Below, one piece after another: positions 1 to 9,400 of a stretch of DNA of 21,420 nucleotides. The translations under genes were made by a program, and so were the position numbers. Under the pieces are notes generated by a model. The model worked only from the letters and a program-made list of their open reading frames with translations, ran no database searches and had not been told where the DNA came from. This stretch comes from CAYZBM01 sp964476705 (GTDB lineage Bacteria; Pseudomonadota; Alphaproteobacteria; Rickettsiales; UBA6187). Position 1 is the stretch's first letter. The number at the start of each line of letters is the position of its first letter. Where the stretch lies: assembly GCA_964476705.1 (NCBI GenBank), contig CAYZBM010000030.1, positions 1-21,420 on the forward strand, read 5' to 3'.

Positions 1-2590
1 AGTATTGCTATATTTGTTCCATCATATTCTTGACCACCTTGAAAAAGATTTGTAATAGTTAAAGTGGCTGGAGTAATGTTGGCCGTAATATCTGTTGGCT
101 GAGTTAGACTGTAATTACTATTATCTAAACTGTAACCAGATACTGTAATTTCTTTATTGTTACCGACATTTTTATCAGCAAAGTTGGCAGCATAACTACC
201 AGTTAAATTTACATTATCTCCGCTAATTATACCAGTAAGACTAGCGTTAGTTGCATCTAAAGTTGCAGAAGTATTCCCATCATAAGTTTTGTTACTTGCA
301 GTAATACCAGTTATGGTTAATGTTTTAGCAGTTATATTGGCGGAAACATTAGTAGATATGACATAATTTTCAGAATCAGCTCCTACTAATGATAAGCCGG
401 AGATAGTTATAGATTTTGAATTTTCTACATTTTCATCGGCAAATTCGCCAGTGATGGATGTAAAGTCTAGGCTTGCATCATCCCCTGAAAGTACTCCAGA
501 TGATAGGAACGGAGTTCCGCTAATAGTTGCAATAACGGTTCTATCATAAACTTTATTTTCTGCAGAAAGTCCGCCAACTGTTAAAGCCATAGGATTAGTA
601 TCTGCGGATAAAGTAGTTTCTTCTAATACATAATTAGTAGAATCATTACCAGATATTGATAGTCCAGAAACCGTAATTTCTTTTCCTATACCAACATTTT
701 TATCAGTAAAGTAACCAGTTGCCGTTCCAGTTAAACTTATATCATCGCCTGAAATTTCTCCAGATAAAAAAGCAGTTTCCTGACCATTAATAGTTGCTGT
801 AGTTGTTCCATCATAAGTTTTATTTTCTGTAGAGAGCCCATTAACAATTAATGTAGCTTGGCTCATAGTTAAACCAGTTGGGGCATCTACATAATTTATA
901 TCATAATTTGAACTGCTACCGGTTGAAAAATTAGCTGATGATGGGGTGATACTCCAAGGAGTGGCGCTATAATTATAATTACCCGATGTTGAAGTCGTGG
1001 CATTAGTCGTTAAAGTTACAATATCAATTGCATCGCTACCTTGTAAGCCAGAAGTTGTAAAGGCACTAGTACCAAGATCTGCTGAAGTACCACCAAAGCC
1101 ATAAGTTTTACTTTGATTACTTGCAGTTACAGTTAATGATCTAGCGGTAATATTTGCAGATGTAGTAGGTTGAGTTAAACTATAATTTTCAGAATTAGTG
1201 CCGCTTACTGTATAGCCACTTGTAGTAACAGTTTTACCATTAGCCACATTAGCATTGGCAAAAGTACCGATAGCTGAATCTGTATTTAAAGTTACTAAAT
1301 TATCCCCAGACATTAAGCCAACTAAACTTGCTGAACCGCTGTTTAAAGTAGCTGAAATATTAGCATTATATATTTTATTACTCGCAGTAACTCCAGAGAT
1401 AGTTAAAGCTTTTTGATTAACAGTTAAACCGGTTGGAGCATTTTGATAAGTAATGTCGTAATTTCCTGTTCCGTATGTGCTATTTAGGTTTATGCCAGTA
1501 GGTGTTAGAGTATAAGGAGTAGCGCTATAATTGTAATATCCACTTGAATTTGCGCTGGCGTTAGTTGTTAAGGTAATGGAGCTAATACTCCCATTGTAAA
1601 ACTGACCAGAGATTATCTCGTAATCAATATTGCCAGAGACTTGACTGCCATCACTTAGATATCTAATGCCATTGCTTAGATCTGCCTCACTGCCTAAGAT
1701 GCCATAAGTTTCTGTTCGATCTAACGCTCTAATAGTTACCGGAGCTTGAGTAATGGTACCGTTAATCACAGGGGAAAAACTATAGTTATTGGTATCATTA
1801 CCAGTTATACCATATTCAAAAACAAATATGCCTTGTGTTCCTGCTGTTGCGTTTAAGAAATTATGATTTGGATTTAAACTTCCAGTTAAATTAACGTTAT
1901 CTCCTGTTAATTTTCCAGACAAACTAGCAGTACCAGTTACTGTAACAGAAGTTGTGCCATTAAATTGTTTAGTTGCGCTAAGACCTGATATTAGTAAAGT
2001 TAGAGGATTTATAGTTAGGCCACTTGGAGCATTATTATAAGTAATACTATAATTATTTGCATCTCCTGATGAAAATATTGCTGCAGATGGAGTTAAATCC
2101 CAAGGGCTACTACCTACTTGTGAACCTGCTGAATTATAGTAATTCCCAGTAGATAAAGTTGCATTAGTTGCAAGTGTAATGCCTGAAATAGCATTACTTC
2201 CATATAATGAACCTGAGGTAATGGTATATCCGGTAGTACCTAAAGCCGCTGCAGTTCCACCAAAACCATAATCTTGAGTTTGATCATTTGCGGTTATAGT
2301 TATTGGTCTGGTACCAACAGTTATTGCAGTACTATTATTAGCATAAGTTATAGTAGAATTATAGCCAAGATTTGTTGTAAAGGTTAGTGCTCCACTGCTA
2401 TAATTAATATTATAATTACCAAGAGCACTGCCTGGTGTATAGGTGGATGTTCCAGTTAAACTTCCTGTTAGACTGTCACTATCCGAAGGATCTGCATAAT
2501 TGCCAGTATATGAATATCCTGAAAGAGTAGGGCTATTACCATAAGATATTGAAACTGCACTTGGAGTTATAGTTAAGGAAGGAGTATAAG
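1..2590 (-). repeat. Degenerate protein-domain repeat array (alternating MBG_2-like and YDG-like units)
   Basis: Inside the large surface-protein gene. YDG-like units (about 80-90 codons) lie at roughly 2000-1745, 1400-1155, 865-600, 590-320 and 310-70, with a sixth starting at the edge (EYDGTN). MBG_2-like units lie at roughly 2590-2310, 2310-2010, 1745-1405 and 1155-865. Recurrent signatures are a YDG/YNA/FNG triplet after a lysine, SGDN/SGDD about 25 residues later, ADKNVG/TDKNVG, and NYSLTQ/NYVL near the end. MBG_2 units carry YGFGGT and end in NAPTGLT. The DNA is diverged between copies, so this is old protein-level duplication, not a recent tandem array. Confidence 0.8.
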
Positions 2591-5500
2591 AATAAAGAAA
2601 ACCATTGCCACTACTAGGTATAGTAATGGTGTCACCACTACAGTTGCCGGCGGTAGAATAAGTACAACTGTAACGATTAAAGCTATTTGCTAAACTACCC
2701 TTTGTATTATTAGCTGGGTTAGTTGAATAAACAAGCCATCTGCCATTAGCTGCAGATAATGCAGATGAGCCCGCACTATTAATAAAATTTTGTTTAGCAG
2801 ATAAAGTAATTGCATTTCCAGTGGAGGTAGAAGTTAAAGTTTTACCAGATGGTATAGTTATATCACTACTAGTTCCAGTTGCAGTAGCAAGTATGGCACC
2901 TGTTGAGGTGGTAATATTACCCAACGTTAATGAACCACCAGAATTAAGAGTAACAGTTCCTCCATTTTGAGCATTTAAAGTAAGTGGACTTAAGTTCATT
3001 GTACCACTTGAGGTAAAACTAATATTACCACCAGAACTAGTTTTATTAGTTACAATTGTCCCTGCACTTATCGCAGTAATTTTTCCGCCAGTACTAGTTA
3101 CACTAAAATTTTTATCATTAGCTAAAGTAAGAGTATCGCTTTGTAAATCAAGAGTTATATCACTGGTTGCTTGTAGGGCAATATTAGCAGATTGGGATAA
3201 TTTTTCGAGATATCTAGTAGTAAATGCCGAAAAACCATCTGACGCCATAGCTCCAGATCCAGGAACCGTTAATGGCAAGTTCCATTTAGTTGAAATATAT
3301 TGGTTAATAAGAGCTATACTATTTGTATCCAAAGTGGTGTTATAGACGTTAATCTCACCAACTTTCCCGTCCCAATAACGTGATAAAAAGCTATTACTGA
3401 CAGAATATGTAAAACTTGCAGGAGCATCAACTCGTGTTTCTCTAACATTATACCAAGTATTGGTGCTGATAGTATTAGTTTGGTTGCCATTTATATAAAC
3501 ATTTGGGTCTGTACCTGTACAATTACTAGTGCAGTGAGTAAAATCGTTACTATCGTAATAACTAAAAGTTGTATTACTTGTGCCATTTAATCTAACATTT
3601 CCTGAATCTGAACCATAATTACCCCATAAATAACTTGGAAATGATGAAGCTGAATTAGTATAAGCTACACCAAAGAAAGTTTGATAAGTTCCTGAATTAG
3701 TTCCAGTTAATATACTTGCACTAGCAGTTATATTTGCTCCGCTACTTTTATTCATGAATACTTGTAAATAATTTAAGTTATTACTAGCGCTATCTGCGGC
3801 ATAAATAAATGTACCTGAAGTAGTAGGATTAGTATTTCTAGCATTGTTATTATTACCACTTTGGTCATTTAATTGAACTACTTTACCTAAATAAAGATTT
3901 GATGAACTGTAGCTACTGCGCAAAGCTTCAACTGTAGTTATAACTTTAGTAGTTGAATTAAAGCTAGCAACTGTATAATCATTAGCTCCTAAAGCTGCTG
4001 ATGCTAGAGTATCTGATCCTGCTGAATTTAGTCTTATTCTCATTCCTGCACTAATAGGTATTTTATTAGTATCATACTGAGGAATAGACAAGCTATTAGT
4101 ACCAAGAGTACCTGTAACCATATAAGGTGCATTTGCTGAACCTGTCCACCAGTCAAACCAATAAGTATCATAGTGCAAAGTCACGGTAGTATTATTAGAA
4201 GGATCAAGCCATAGACTTAATTTTGAACTTAAACTAATTGCTGAAGTTCCACTTACAGCGGTAGATACATAATTAGGGGCAAAATTACCATAAATTGCAA
4301 TATTGGTAGGGTCCATAAAATATGTGCCTCTTAGGCCATTTGCAGCAGTTAAATCGGCAATACCTCCAACATATAAATTTTTATGACCTGAAGTTTCTAG
4401 AAATCCACCATTACCAATTAATCTACCACCTTTTCCTGAAACGAAACCGTTAAAATAAGTGTTCTCATCGCTCCAGAAAATAGCCCGCCCAGCATCACCT
4501 ATTTCTAGAGCATCAGTTAAGGCAAAAACATTCTGATCAATAAATACGTTTTTAGAAGTAGGAGTATTACCACTACCTAAATAATCACCACCAATTTTAA
4601 TTGAACCACCAGCACGATTTTCATTGGCTAAAAACTCTTCTTCTGATTTTACTTTATTGTCTAAAGTTAAAGTGGCTGTATCTAATTTAGTAGGATCGTA
4701 ATTTAAAGCTGTGCTACCTCTTACATCAAGACCTACACCTCTATATATGTTTATTTCATCACCAGTTATAGTAATATTGCCACCTTGCTCGCCAAGATTT
4801 TTTCCTGAAGCATCAAGAATGGTATTAAGTTCAGAAGTTTTTTGATCAAGATTACCTATTATTACTGTACTTTGCCCAGTTTTTTTATCACTTTCATTAG
4901 TAATTTTTTTATTAAAATTATTACTACCTTCTGCTGATATAGTAATATTTCCTTTTTTGTTACCAATAGTTTGCGCTTTAAGTGTGCCTTGAACATTAAT
5001 AAGACTGTTAACTATTTTTTTACCGGCTGCTGCAGTTAATAAAATTTTGCCACCATCTGCTTCAATAATTCCAGAATTGGAAACAAGCTGTTCTTTTACC
5101 GCATCACTAACTTCTAAAGCAACTAAACCATCACCAAGCAAATCTACTGCAAATTTATCACCAGATCCAAGATTAACTTTCCCTAATGTTGAACGAATAA
5201 GACCGTTATTGGCAACATTAGGCGCAAGTAAGGCTACAAGACCTCCGTCTTTTGCATAAATTTGTCCGTTATTTACAACTACGGAACCATTTTTTCCAGG
5301 GCTGTTAAAATTAAGATTTTTATCATTTAAGAAAGATTCGTTGCTAATATTTGAAGTGCTGGCAATTATTCCGTTTACATCTACTACAGAATTATTATTA
5401 AATAAAACACCATTTTGATTTACGATAATAATATTGCCATTGGCAGAGAGTTTTCCACCTATGGTGGTCATGTTGTCACTGATTACTCTGTTTAGAGCTA

Positions 5501-5771
5501 TACTATTTGGATTAGGTTGATGGAACTCTGTATGTTCATCTTGTCTAATATCAAAAGATCCCCAATTGATAATTGCTTTATCAGTAGTTTGGTTGATATT
5601 GAATTTTTTAGAATCATTAAGGTCGGTTGAAAAAGTTGCATCCCCTGAAATAACAGTTCCATTTTCTGGGTTAGCATAACTTGGAAAACAGCTAGAAAAC
5701 ACTAACATCGCACACATAAATGCTGCGATAAATTTCTTAATAAAATACCTTTTTTCTTTGCTTAACAACAT
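1..5771 (-). CDS. Large TPS-type filamentous-haemagglutinin-like surface protein with YDG/MBG repeats (partial, 3' end outside window)
   Basis: The frame is open from the ATG at 5771 to the left edge, at least 1923 codons; I see no in-frame stop. Residues 1-33 form a signal peptide: basic KEKRYFIKK, then a hydrophobic core, with probable cleavage at SYA|NP. Residues ~34-280 match the haemagglutinin/TPS secretion domain (INWGSFDIRQDE, ALNRVISDN, GGKLSANGNIIIVNQNGV). A beta-helix-like part follows, with GGFLETSG near residue 458. A segment ending near residue 830 (GKVGEINVYNTTLDTNSIAL, ISTKWNL) resembles LamG-like folds. From about residue 1060 onward, MBG_2-like units (ITANDQTQDYGFGGT) alternate with YDG-like units (NKTYDGTT, SGDNVNLTGS, FADKNVG). 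In known families such proteins are exported through an outer-membrane TpsB pore and act in adhesion; no TpsB gene lies in the window. The role as adhesin is inferred. No good Shine-Dalgarno is seen before the ATG. Confidence 0.9.
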   Translation of the reverse strand, partial: MLLSKEKRYFIKKFIAAFMCAMLVFSSCFPSYANPENGTVISGDATFSTDLNDSKKFNINQTTDKAIINWGSFDIRQDEHTEFHQPNPNSIALNRVISDNMTTIGGKLSANGNIIIVNQNGVLFNNNSVVDVNGIIASTSNISNESFLNDKNLNFNSPGKNGSVVVNNGQIYAKDGGLVALLAPNVANNGLIRSTLGKVNLGSGDKFAVDLLGDGLVALEVSDAVKEQLVSNSGIIEADGGKILLTAAAGKKIVNSLINVQGTLKAQTIGNKKGNITISAEGSNNFNKKITNESDKKTGQSTVIIGNLDQKTSELNTILDASGKNLGEQGGNITITGDEINIYRGVGLDVRGSTALNYDPTKLDTATLTLDNKVKSEEEFLANENRAGGSIKIGGDYLGSGNTPTSKNVFIDQNVFALTDALEIGDAGRAIFWSDENTYFNGFVSGKGGRLIGNGGFLETSGHKNLYVGGIADLTAANGLRGTYFMDPTNIAIYGNFAPNYVSTAVSGTSAISLSSKLSLWLDPSNNTTVTLHYDTYWFDWWTGSANAPYMVTGTLGTNSLSIPQYDTNKIPISAGMRIRLNSAGSDTLASAALGANDYTVASFNSTTKVITTVEALRSSYSSSNLYLGKVVQLNDQSGNNNNARNTNPTTSGTFIYAADSASNNLNYLQVFMNKSSGANITASASILTGTNSGTYQTFFGVAYTNSASSFPSYLWGNYGSDSGNVRLNGTSNTTFSYYDSNDFTHCTSNCTGTDPNVYINGNQTNTISTNTWYNVRETRVDAPASFTYSVSNSFLSRYWDGKVGEINVYNTTLDTNSIALINQYISTKWNLPLTVPGSGAMASDGFSAFTTRYLEKLSQSANIALQATSDITLDLQSDTLTLANDKNFSVTSTGGKITAISAGTIVTNKTSSGGNISFTSSGTMNLSPLTLNAQNGGTVTLNSGGSLTLGNITTSTGAILATATGTSSDITIPSGKTLTSTSTGNAITLSAKQNFINSAGSSALSAANGRWLVYSTNPANNTKGSLANSFNRYSCTYSTAGNCSGDTITIPSSGNGFLYSYTPSLTITPSAVSISYGNSPTLSGYSYTGNYADPSDSDSLTGSLTGTSTYTPGSALGNYNINYSSGALTFTTNLGYNSTITYANNSTAITVGTRPITITANDQTQDYGFGGTAAALGTTGYTITSGSLYGSNAISGITLATNATLSTGNYYNSAGSQVGSSPWDLTPSAAIFSSGDANNYSITYNNAPSGLTINPLTLLISGLSATKQFNGTTSVTVTGTASLSGKLTGDNVNLTGSLNPNHNFLNATAGTQGIFVFEYGITGNDTNNYSFSPVINGTITQAPVTIRALDRTETYGILGSEADLSNGIRYLSDGSQVSGNIDYEIISGQFYNGSISSITLTTNASANSSGYYNYSATPYTLTPTGINLNSTYGTGNYDITYQNAPTGLTVNQKALTISGVTASNKIYNANISATLNSGSASLVGLMSGDNLVTLNTDSAIGTFANANVANGKTVTTSGYTVSGTNSENYSLTQPTTSANITARSLTVTASNQSKTYGFGGTSADLGTSAFTTSGLQGSDAIDIVTLTTNATTSTSGNYNYSATPWSITPSSANFSTGSSSNYDINYVDAPTGLTMSQATLIVNGLSTENKTYDGTTTATINGQETAFLSGEISGDDISLTGTATGYFTDKNVGIGKEITVSGLSISGNDSTNYVLEETTLSADTNPMALTVGGLSAENKVYDRTVIATISGTPFLSSGVLSGDDASLDFTSITGEFADENVENSKSITISGLSLVGADSENYVISTNVSANITAKTLTITGITASNKTYDGNTSATLDATNASLTGIISGDNVNLTGSYAANFADKNVGNNKEITVSGYSLDNSNYSLTQPTDITANITPATLTITNLFQGGQEYDGTNIAI

Positions 5772-5811
5772 AATTTGTATTCTTTAATTCTATTCTTTAC
5801 ATACAAATTAT
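5770..5811. repeat. Perfect 11-bp inverted repeat spanning the start codon and upstream of the large surface gene
   Basis: ATAATTTGTAT at 5770-5780 is the exact reverse complement of ATACAAATTAT at 5801-5811, with a 20-base spacer. The first arm holds the last bases of the start codon; the second overlaps a TATAAT hexamer on the minus strand. It could be an operator or, if transcription starts further upstream, an mRNA hairpin that hides the start codon. Confidence 0.45.
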
Positions 5812-5812
5812 A
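5807..5812 (-). promoter_or_regulatory. Candidate -10 element (TATAAT) for the large surface-protein gene
   Basis: The minus strand reads TATAAT here, 35 bases upstream of the start codon. The -35 region is poor (ATAAAA at 17-base spacing) and falls inside a 7-bp palindrome with a 3-base loop at 5823-5839 (CTTAATA TTT TATTAAG). In AT-rich DNA such hexamers arise by chance, so this is only a candidate. Confidence 0.3.
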
Positions 5813-5839
5813 GATCGTAAGCCTTAATATTTTATTAAG

Positions 5840-6026
5840 ATGAGGGGGTTTTTAGTAGAAATGTGGGGAAAATCTGTATTGTTTTTGAATATTTTAGAGG
5901 AGTGCTGTAACTTATTTGTTGAAAAACTGAAATATAAGAGAAATAGTTCTTGGAGAATATAGAAATAAGTCCTCCTACGCTTAAGAATACTTTATTATAT
6001 TCTATATCGTTGAAAATCTTTATTAC
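5840..6026. other. Gene-free spacer with no recognised element
   Basis: Between the upstream side of the large surface-protein gene and the palindromic stretch next to the tRNA. I see no credible coding frame, RNA gene or strong hairpin. Both flanking genes read leftward, so transcripts from the tRNA side could in principle cross it. Confidence 0.5.
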
Positions 6027-6233
6027 TCAAATTTGTACAGGGCTGCTAAAAGCTTCGTCGGACAGGCTTTTTCCTAAGATTGGCTCTTCATAAAATAGTG
6101 TGTAGGTATAGGTATGTTTTACTAGTCCGCCTTCACTAAAGTTTCGGCGCGACAGTCTTCGCTTTAGTTTCCATTGTAATGTTGAGTATTTGGCACTGGC
6201 ACGCCGAGTCTTAGCTACGTAGTAGCGAAGACT
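6027..6233 (-). repeat. Palindrome-rich intergenic element with an ATG-less open frame, abutting tRNA-Ile
   Basis: A 10-bp exact inverted repeat (AGTCTTCGCT at 6154-6163, AGCGAAGACT at 6224-6233) encloses 60 bases; its outer arm touches the encoded CCA of the tRNA. A related core, CCTTCACTAAAG/CTTCGCTTTAG, lies at about 6130-6167. On the minus strand the frame stays open for 68 codons to a TGA at 6029-6027 with no ATG, giving a basic stretch (LKRRLSRRNFSEGG) then EEPILGKSLSDEAF. This resembles, in style only, the palindromic elements of Rickettsiales that can be inserted in frame into genes. It is probably a dispersed repeat, not a gene. No copy elsewhere in the window was found by eye. Confidence 0.4.
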
Positions 6234-6309
6234 GGTGGGCCTAGGAAGACTTGAACTTCCGACCTCCCGGTTATCAGCCGGACGCTCTAACCAACTGAGC
6301 TACAGACCC
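6233..6309 (-). tRNA. tRNA-Ile, anticodon GAT, with encoded CCA
   Basis: The minus strand folds as a full cloverleaf. The acceptor is GGGTCTG against TAGGCCC (one or two G-T pairs), and the D arm starts with GCTC and ends with GAGC. The anticodon stem is TCCGG/CCGGG with loop CTGATAA, so the anticodon is GAT. The T arm is GGAAG-TTCAAGT-CTTCC. Discriminator A is followed by CCA in the genome. It is 77 nt including CCA, the usual size. It is not seen inside an rRNA operon here. It reads the isoleucine codons ATC and ATT. Confidence 0.96.
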
Positions 6310-6457
6310 ACATTAAAGGCTTAAAATATCTACTCTATAATTAATTTTTATATGTAGTATAAGCAACTTAGGCTACTCATTTAAATAATATTACTTGGAA
6401 TGTCAAAGAAAAATTCATATTTATAGTAGGATAATTATATTAAGGTAAATTCAAAAC

Positions 6458-9400
6458 ATGACAATAGAGCAGCAAATAGCCTCAAATCCTAGGGTTTGTG
6501 TATGGGTAGCAGCTTCTGCTGGAACTGGAAAAACTAAAGTTTTAACCGATAGAGTCTTAAGATTACTCTTAGAAGGGGTTGATCCCAATAAAATTCTCTG
6601 CCTAACTTTTACTAAAGCTGCAGCAGCAGAAATGTCTAATCGGATTTATGCAGAACTTGCCAAATGGGTAGTCATGGAAGAGCAGGATCTGATTAATAAC
6701 ATAAGATCTTTACATCATATAGAGGCAGATAATAAGATATTAAATCGTGCTAGATGCTTACTAAGTACAGTCCTTGATCTACCAGCAAGAATTAAAATCC
6801 AAACAATTCACTCATTTTGCCAAGATATTTTAAAATTATTTCCTTTTGAAGCTAAAATTATGCCAGGCTTTGAAGTTATTGAAGGCAATAAAGCTCATGA
6901 ACTTTTAGTTGGAGCAATTAATGGACTGATTAAAGATAGCGATAATTTAAGTCCAGAGGTGAAATCAGCCTTAGATAATGTTATTAATAATCTTTATGAG
7001 GGTAAATTTTTTGATTTAGTTTATGAATTTTTATCAAGACAATCTACGATAAATACAATTTTAAGTAATGGTAAAGATTATGCGGTACAAGAGCTTTATC
7101 GGCTATTTAATTTAGAGATAAATATAACTAAAGAAGAATTAATTTTAAGTGGAAATCACGATAAAATTGCTTGGCAAACTATTATTAGAGAAATGTTTAA
7201 TGGTGGAAAACAAGATCAAAATAAGGCCGAGATAATAGCTTTTTGGCATAATGCAAGTGATGAAATAAAGATTTTAAGCTTTAATAAATATAAAGAAGCT
7301 TTTTTAACTTTGGATGGCGAAAAACGTAAATCTTTAATTACCAATAAAGTTTTTGATAAATTGGGGCATCTGGCTGACTTTGTTTTTTATGAACAAGAAA
7401 GAATTTGTGCGGTTGCAGATAAAATAAATTCATTAAATATAATTAAATTAACAAATGATTTGTTTATCGTAGGTGTCGCAATATTAGAAAAATATAATCT
7501 GCAGAAATTAAAACTTGGAGTTATTGATTTTAATGATCTTATTTTGCTAACTAAAAAAATTTTACAAGATAAAGATCTTTATCCTTGGTTAATATACAAA
7601 CTAGATGGAGGAGTTGAGCATTTATTAGTTGATGAAGCGCAAGATACTAGCTTTCTACAATGGGAAGTAATTAGAGCAATTGCGCAAGATTTTTTTATTA
7701 AAGAACATAGTAATGATATTAATGATAGTAATTTAGCTAAAACAATATTCGTAGTTGGTGATGAAAAACAATCAATTTATAGTTTTCAAGGCGCTGATCC
7801 CAAAGTTTTTACAGAAATGCAAAATAATTTTGCTAAAGAAGTGGAAGGTAATAATAAAGAATGGCAGTCAATATCACTAGATAGGTCTTTTCGTTCAACT
7901 AAAGCAGTACTTAATTTAGTTGATTTAATTTTTGCCGATCCAGAATTACAAAAATCAGTAACCTTTAAATTAGAAAAAATTGAACATAAAGTTCATAGAT
8001 CAGGGCAGGCAGGTAGAGTTGAGTTATGGAATGTTATAAAAGGTGAGGAAAAAGATAAGAGTCAAGAAAAAGAGGCAAAATCATGGGAGATGCCAGTTAT
8101 TTATAAGCAGATTGCAAATCCACAAAGTATACTTGCCGATAAAATAGCGCAAACTATTTCATTATGGCTTAAAGAAAAAAGATTATTAAAAAGTAAAGCT
8201 AGAGCGATTAAAGCCGGTGATATAATGGTTTTAGTACGCAGACGTAATGAGTTTGTTGATTATTTAATTAAGGCGTTAAAAAAATATGAAGTTAGTGTAG
8301 CAGGTAGTGACAGAGTAGTTTTAAACAATCATTTAGCGATTATTGATTTAATTACTTTGGGTAAATTTATTTTATTACCTGAAGATGATTTAACTTTAGC
8401 TGAGCTTCTAAAATCACCATTTTTTGGGTTTAGTGAAGAAGATTTATTTGAGATTTGCTATTCCAGATCTGGAACTATTTGGCAAAATATTATTCATAAA
8501 AAAGATAAAGATGAAAAAATAAAAATAATTTATGAAGAATTATCCCAGTTTATAAAATGCTCTAAAGATTCTACTCCATATGAATTATTTTCTTATATTT
8601 TAGTGGTAAAAAAAGGCCGGCAAAAACTTTTAGCGAGATTAGGTAATCAAGCAAATGAAATGATTGATGAGTTTTTAAATTTATGTATTGAATTTGAAAG
8701 TAACAATGTGCCGGTATTGCAACAATTCATTTATTGGCTAGAAAATAGTAATGTTGAAATTAAAAGGGATAGCGAACAAGGAATTGATGCAGTAAGAATT
8801 ATGACCGNNNNNNNNNNNNNNNNNNNNNNNNNNNTGCATGGTTCTAAAGGCTTGCAGGCACCTATTGTCTTTATGCCGGATACTTTAAGTGTTCCAAGAT
8901 TTACCGATAATTTTCTTTTATATAAAGAATCTAAGACCGAAATTTTAGCCCAAGAGGAAAAACATTATATATTTTGGTCGCCAACCATGGCCTCAGATAA
9001 TAAATTTTGTGCTGAGCTTCGAGCTAAATTAAAACAAGAACAATATGATGAATATAATAGATTATTATATGTAGCATTAACTAGAGCTGAGGATGAATTA
9101 TATATAGCAGCATATAATAATGATGGAACAATTCCTGAAAAAAGTTGGTATCAATTAGTTAAAAATATTATGGTTAATATTGCGGCTCAAGATGAAGAAA
9201 ATAATTATATTTATGAATGTGAGCAAGAACACGAAATTATAAAAAAAGATTTAACTAATTTATTTAGCCAGCAAGTAGAACAGCAAATAGAAAATTATGA
9301 TTTTCTATTTGAAAAAATAGCGGCAACAAAAAATGATTTTAAGCTATTAAGTCCAACTACTAAGATAAGTGAGGAAGAAGAAGTAAGTAAGCTTAGGGAG

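Noticed and set aside
1..2600. Regularly recurring similar segments, resembling a repeat array such as CRISPR
   Set aside because: The units are about 270 bases, diverged, and translate on the minus strand into YDG and MBG_2 protein domains; there are no short identical repeats with unique spacers.
5047..5259. Plus-strand open frame of 70 codons
   Set aside because: It lies wholly inside the TPS-domain coding region of the minus-strand giant gene and has no family features.
6027..6233. Remnant of a small gene (for example a GIY-YIG endonuclease) next to the tRNA
   Set aside because: The open frame has no start codon and shows no GIY-YIG or other catalytic motif; palindromic repeat is the better reading.
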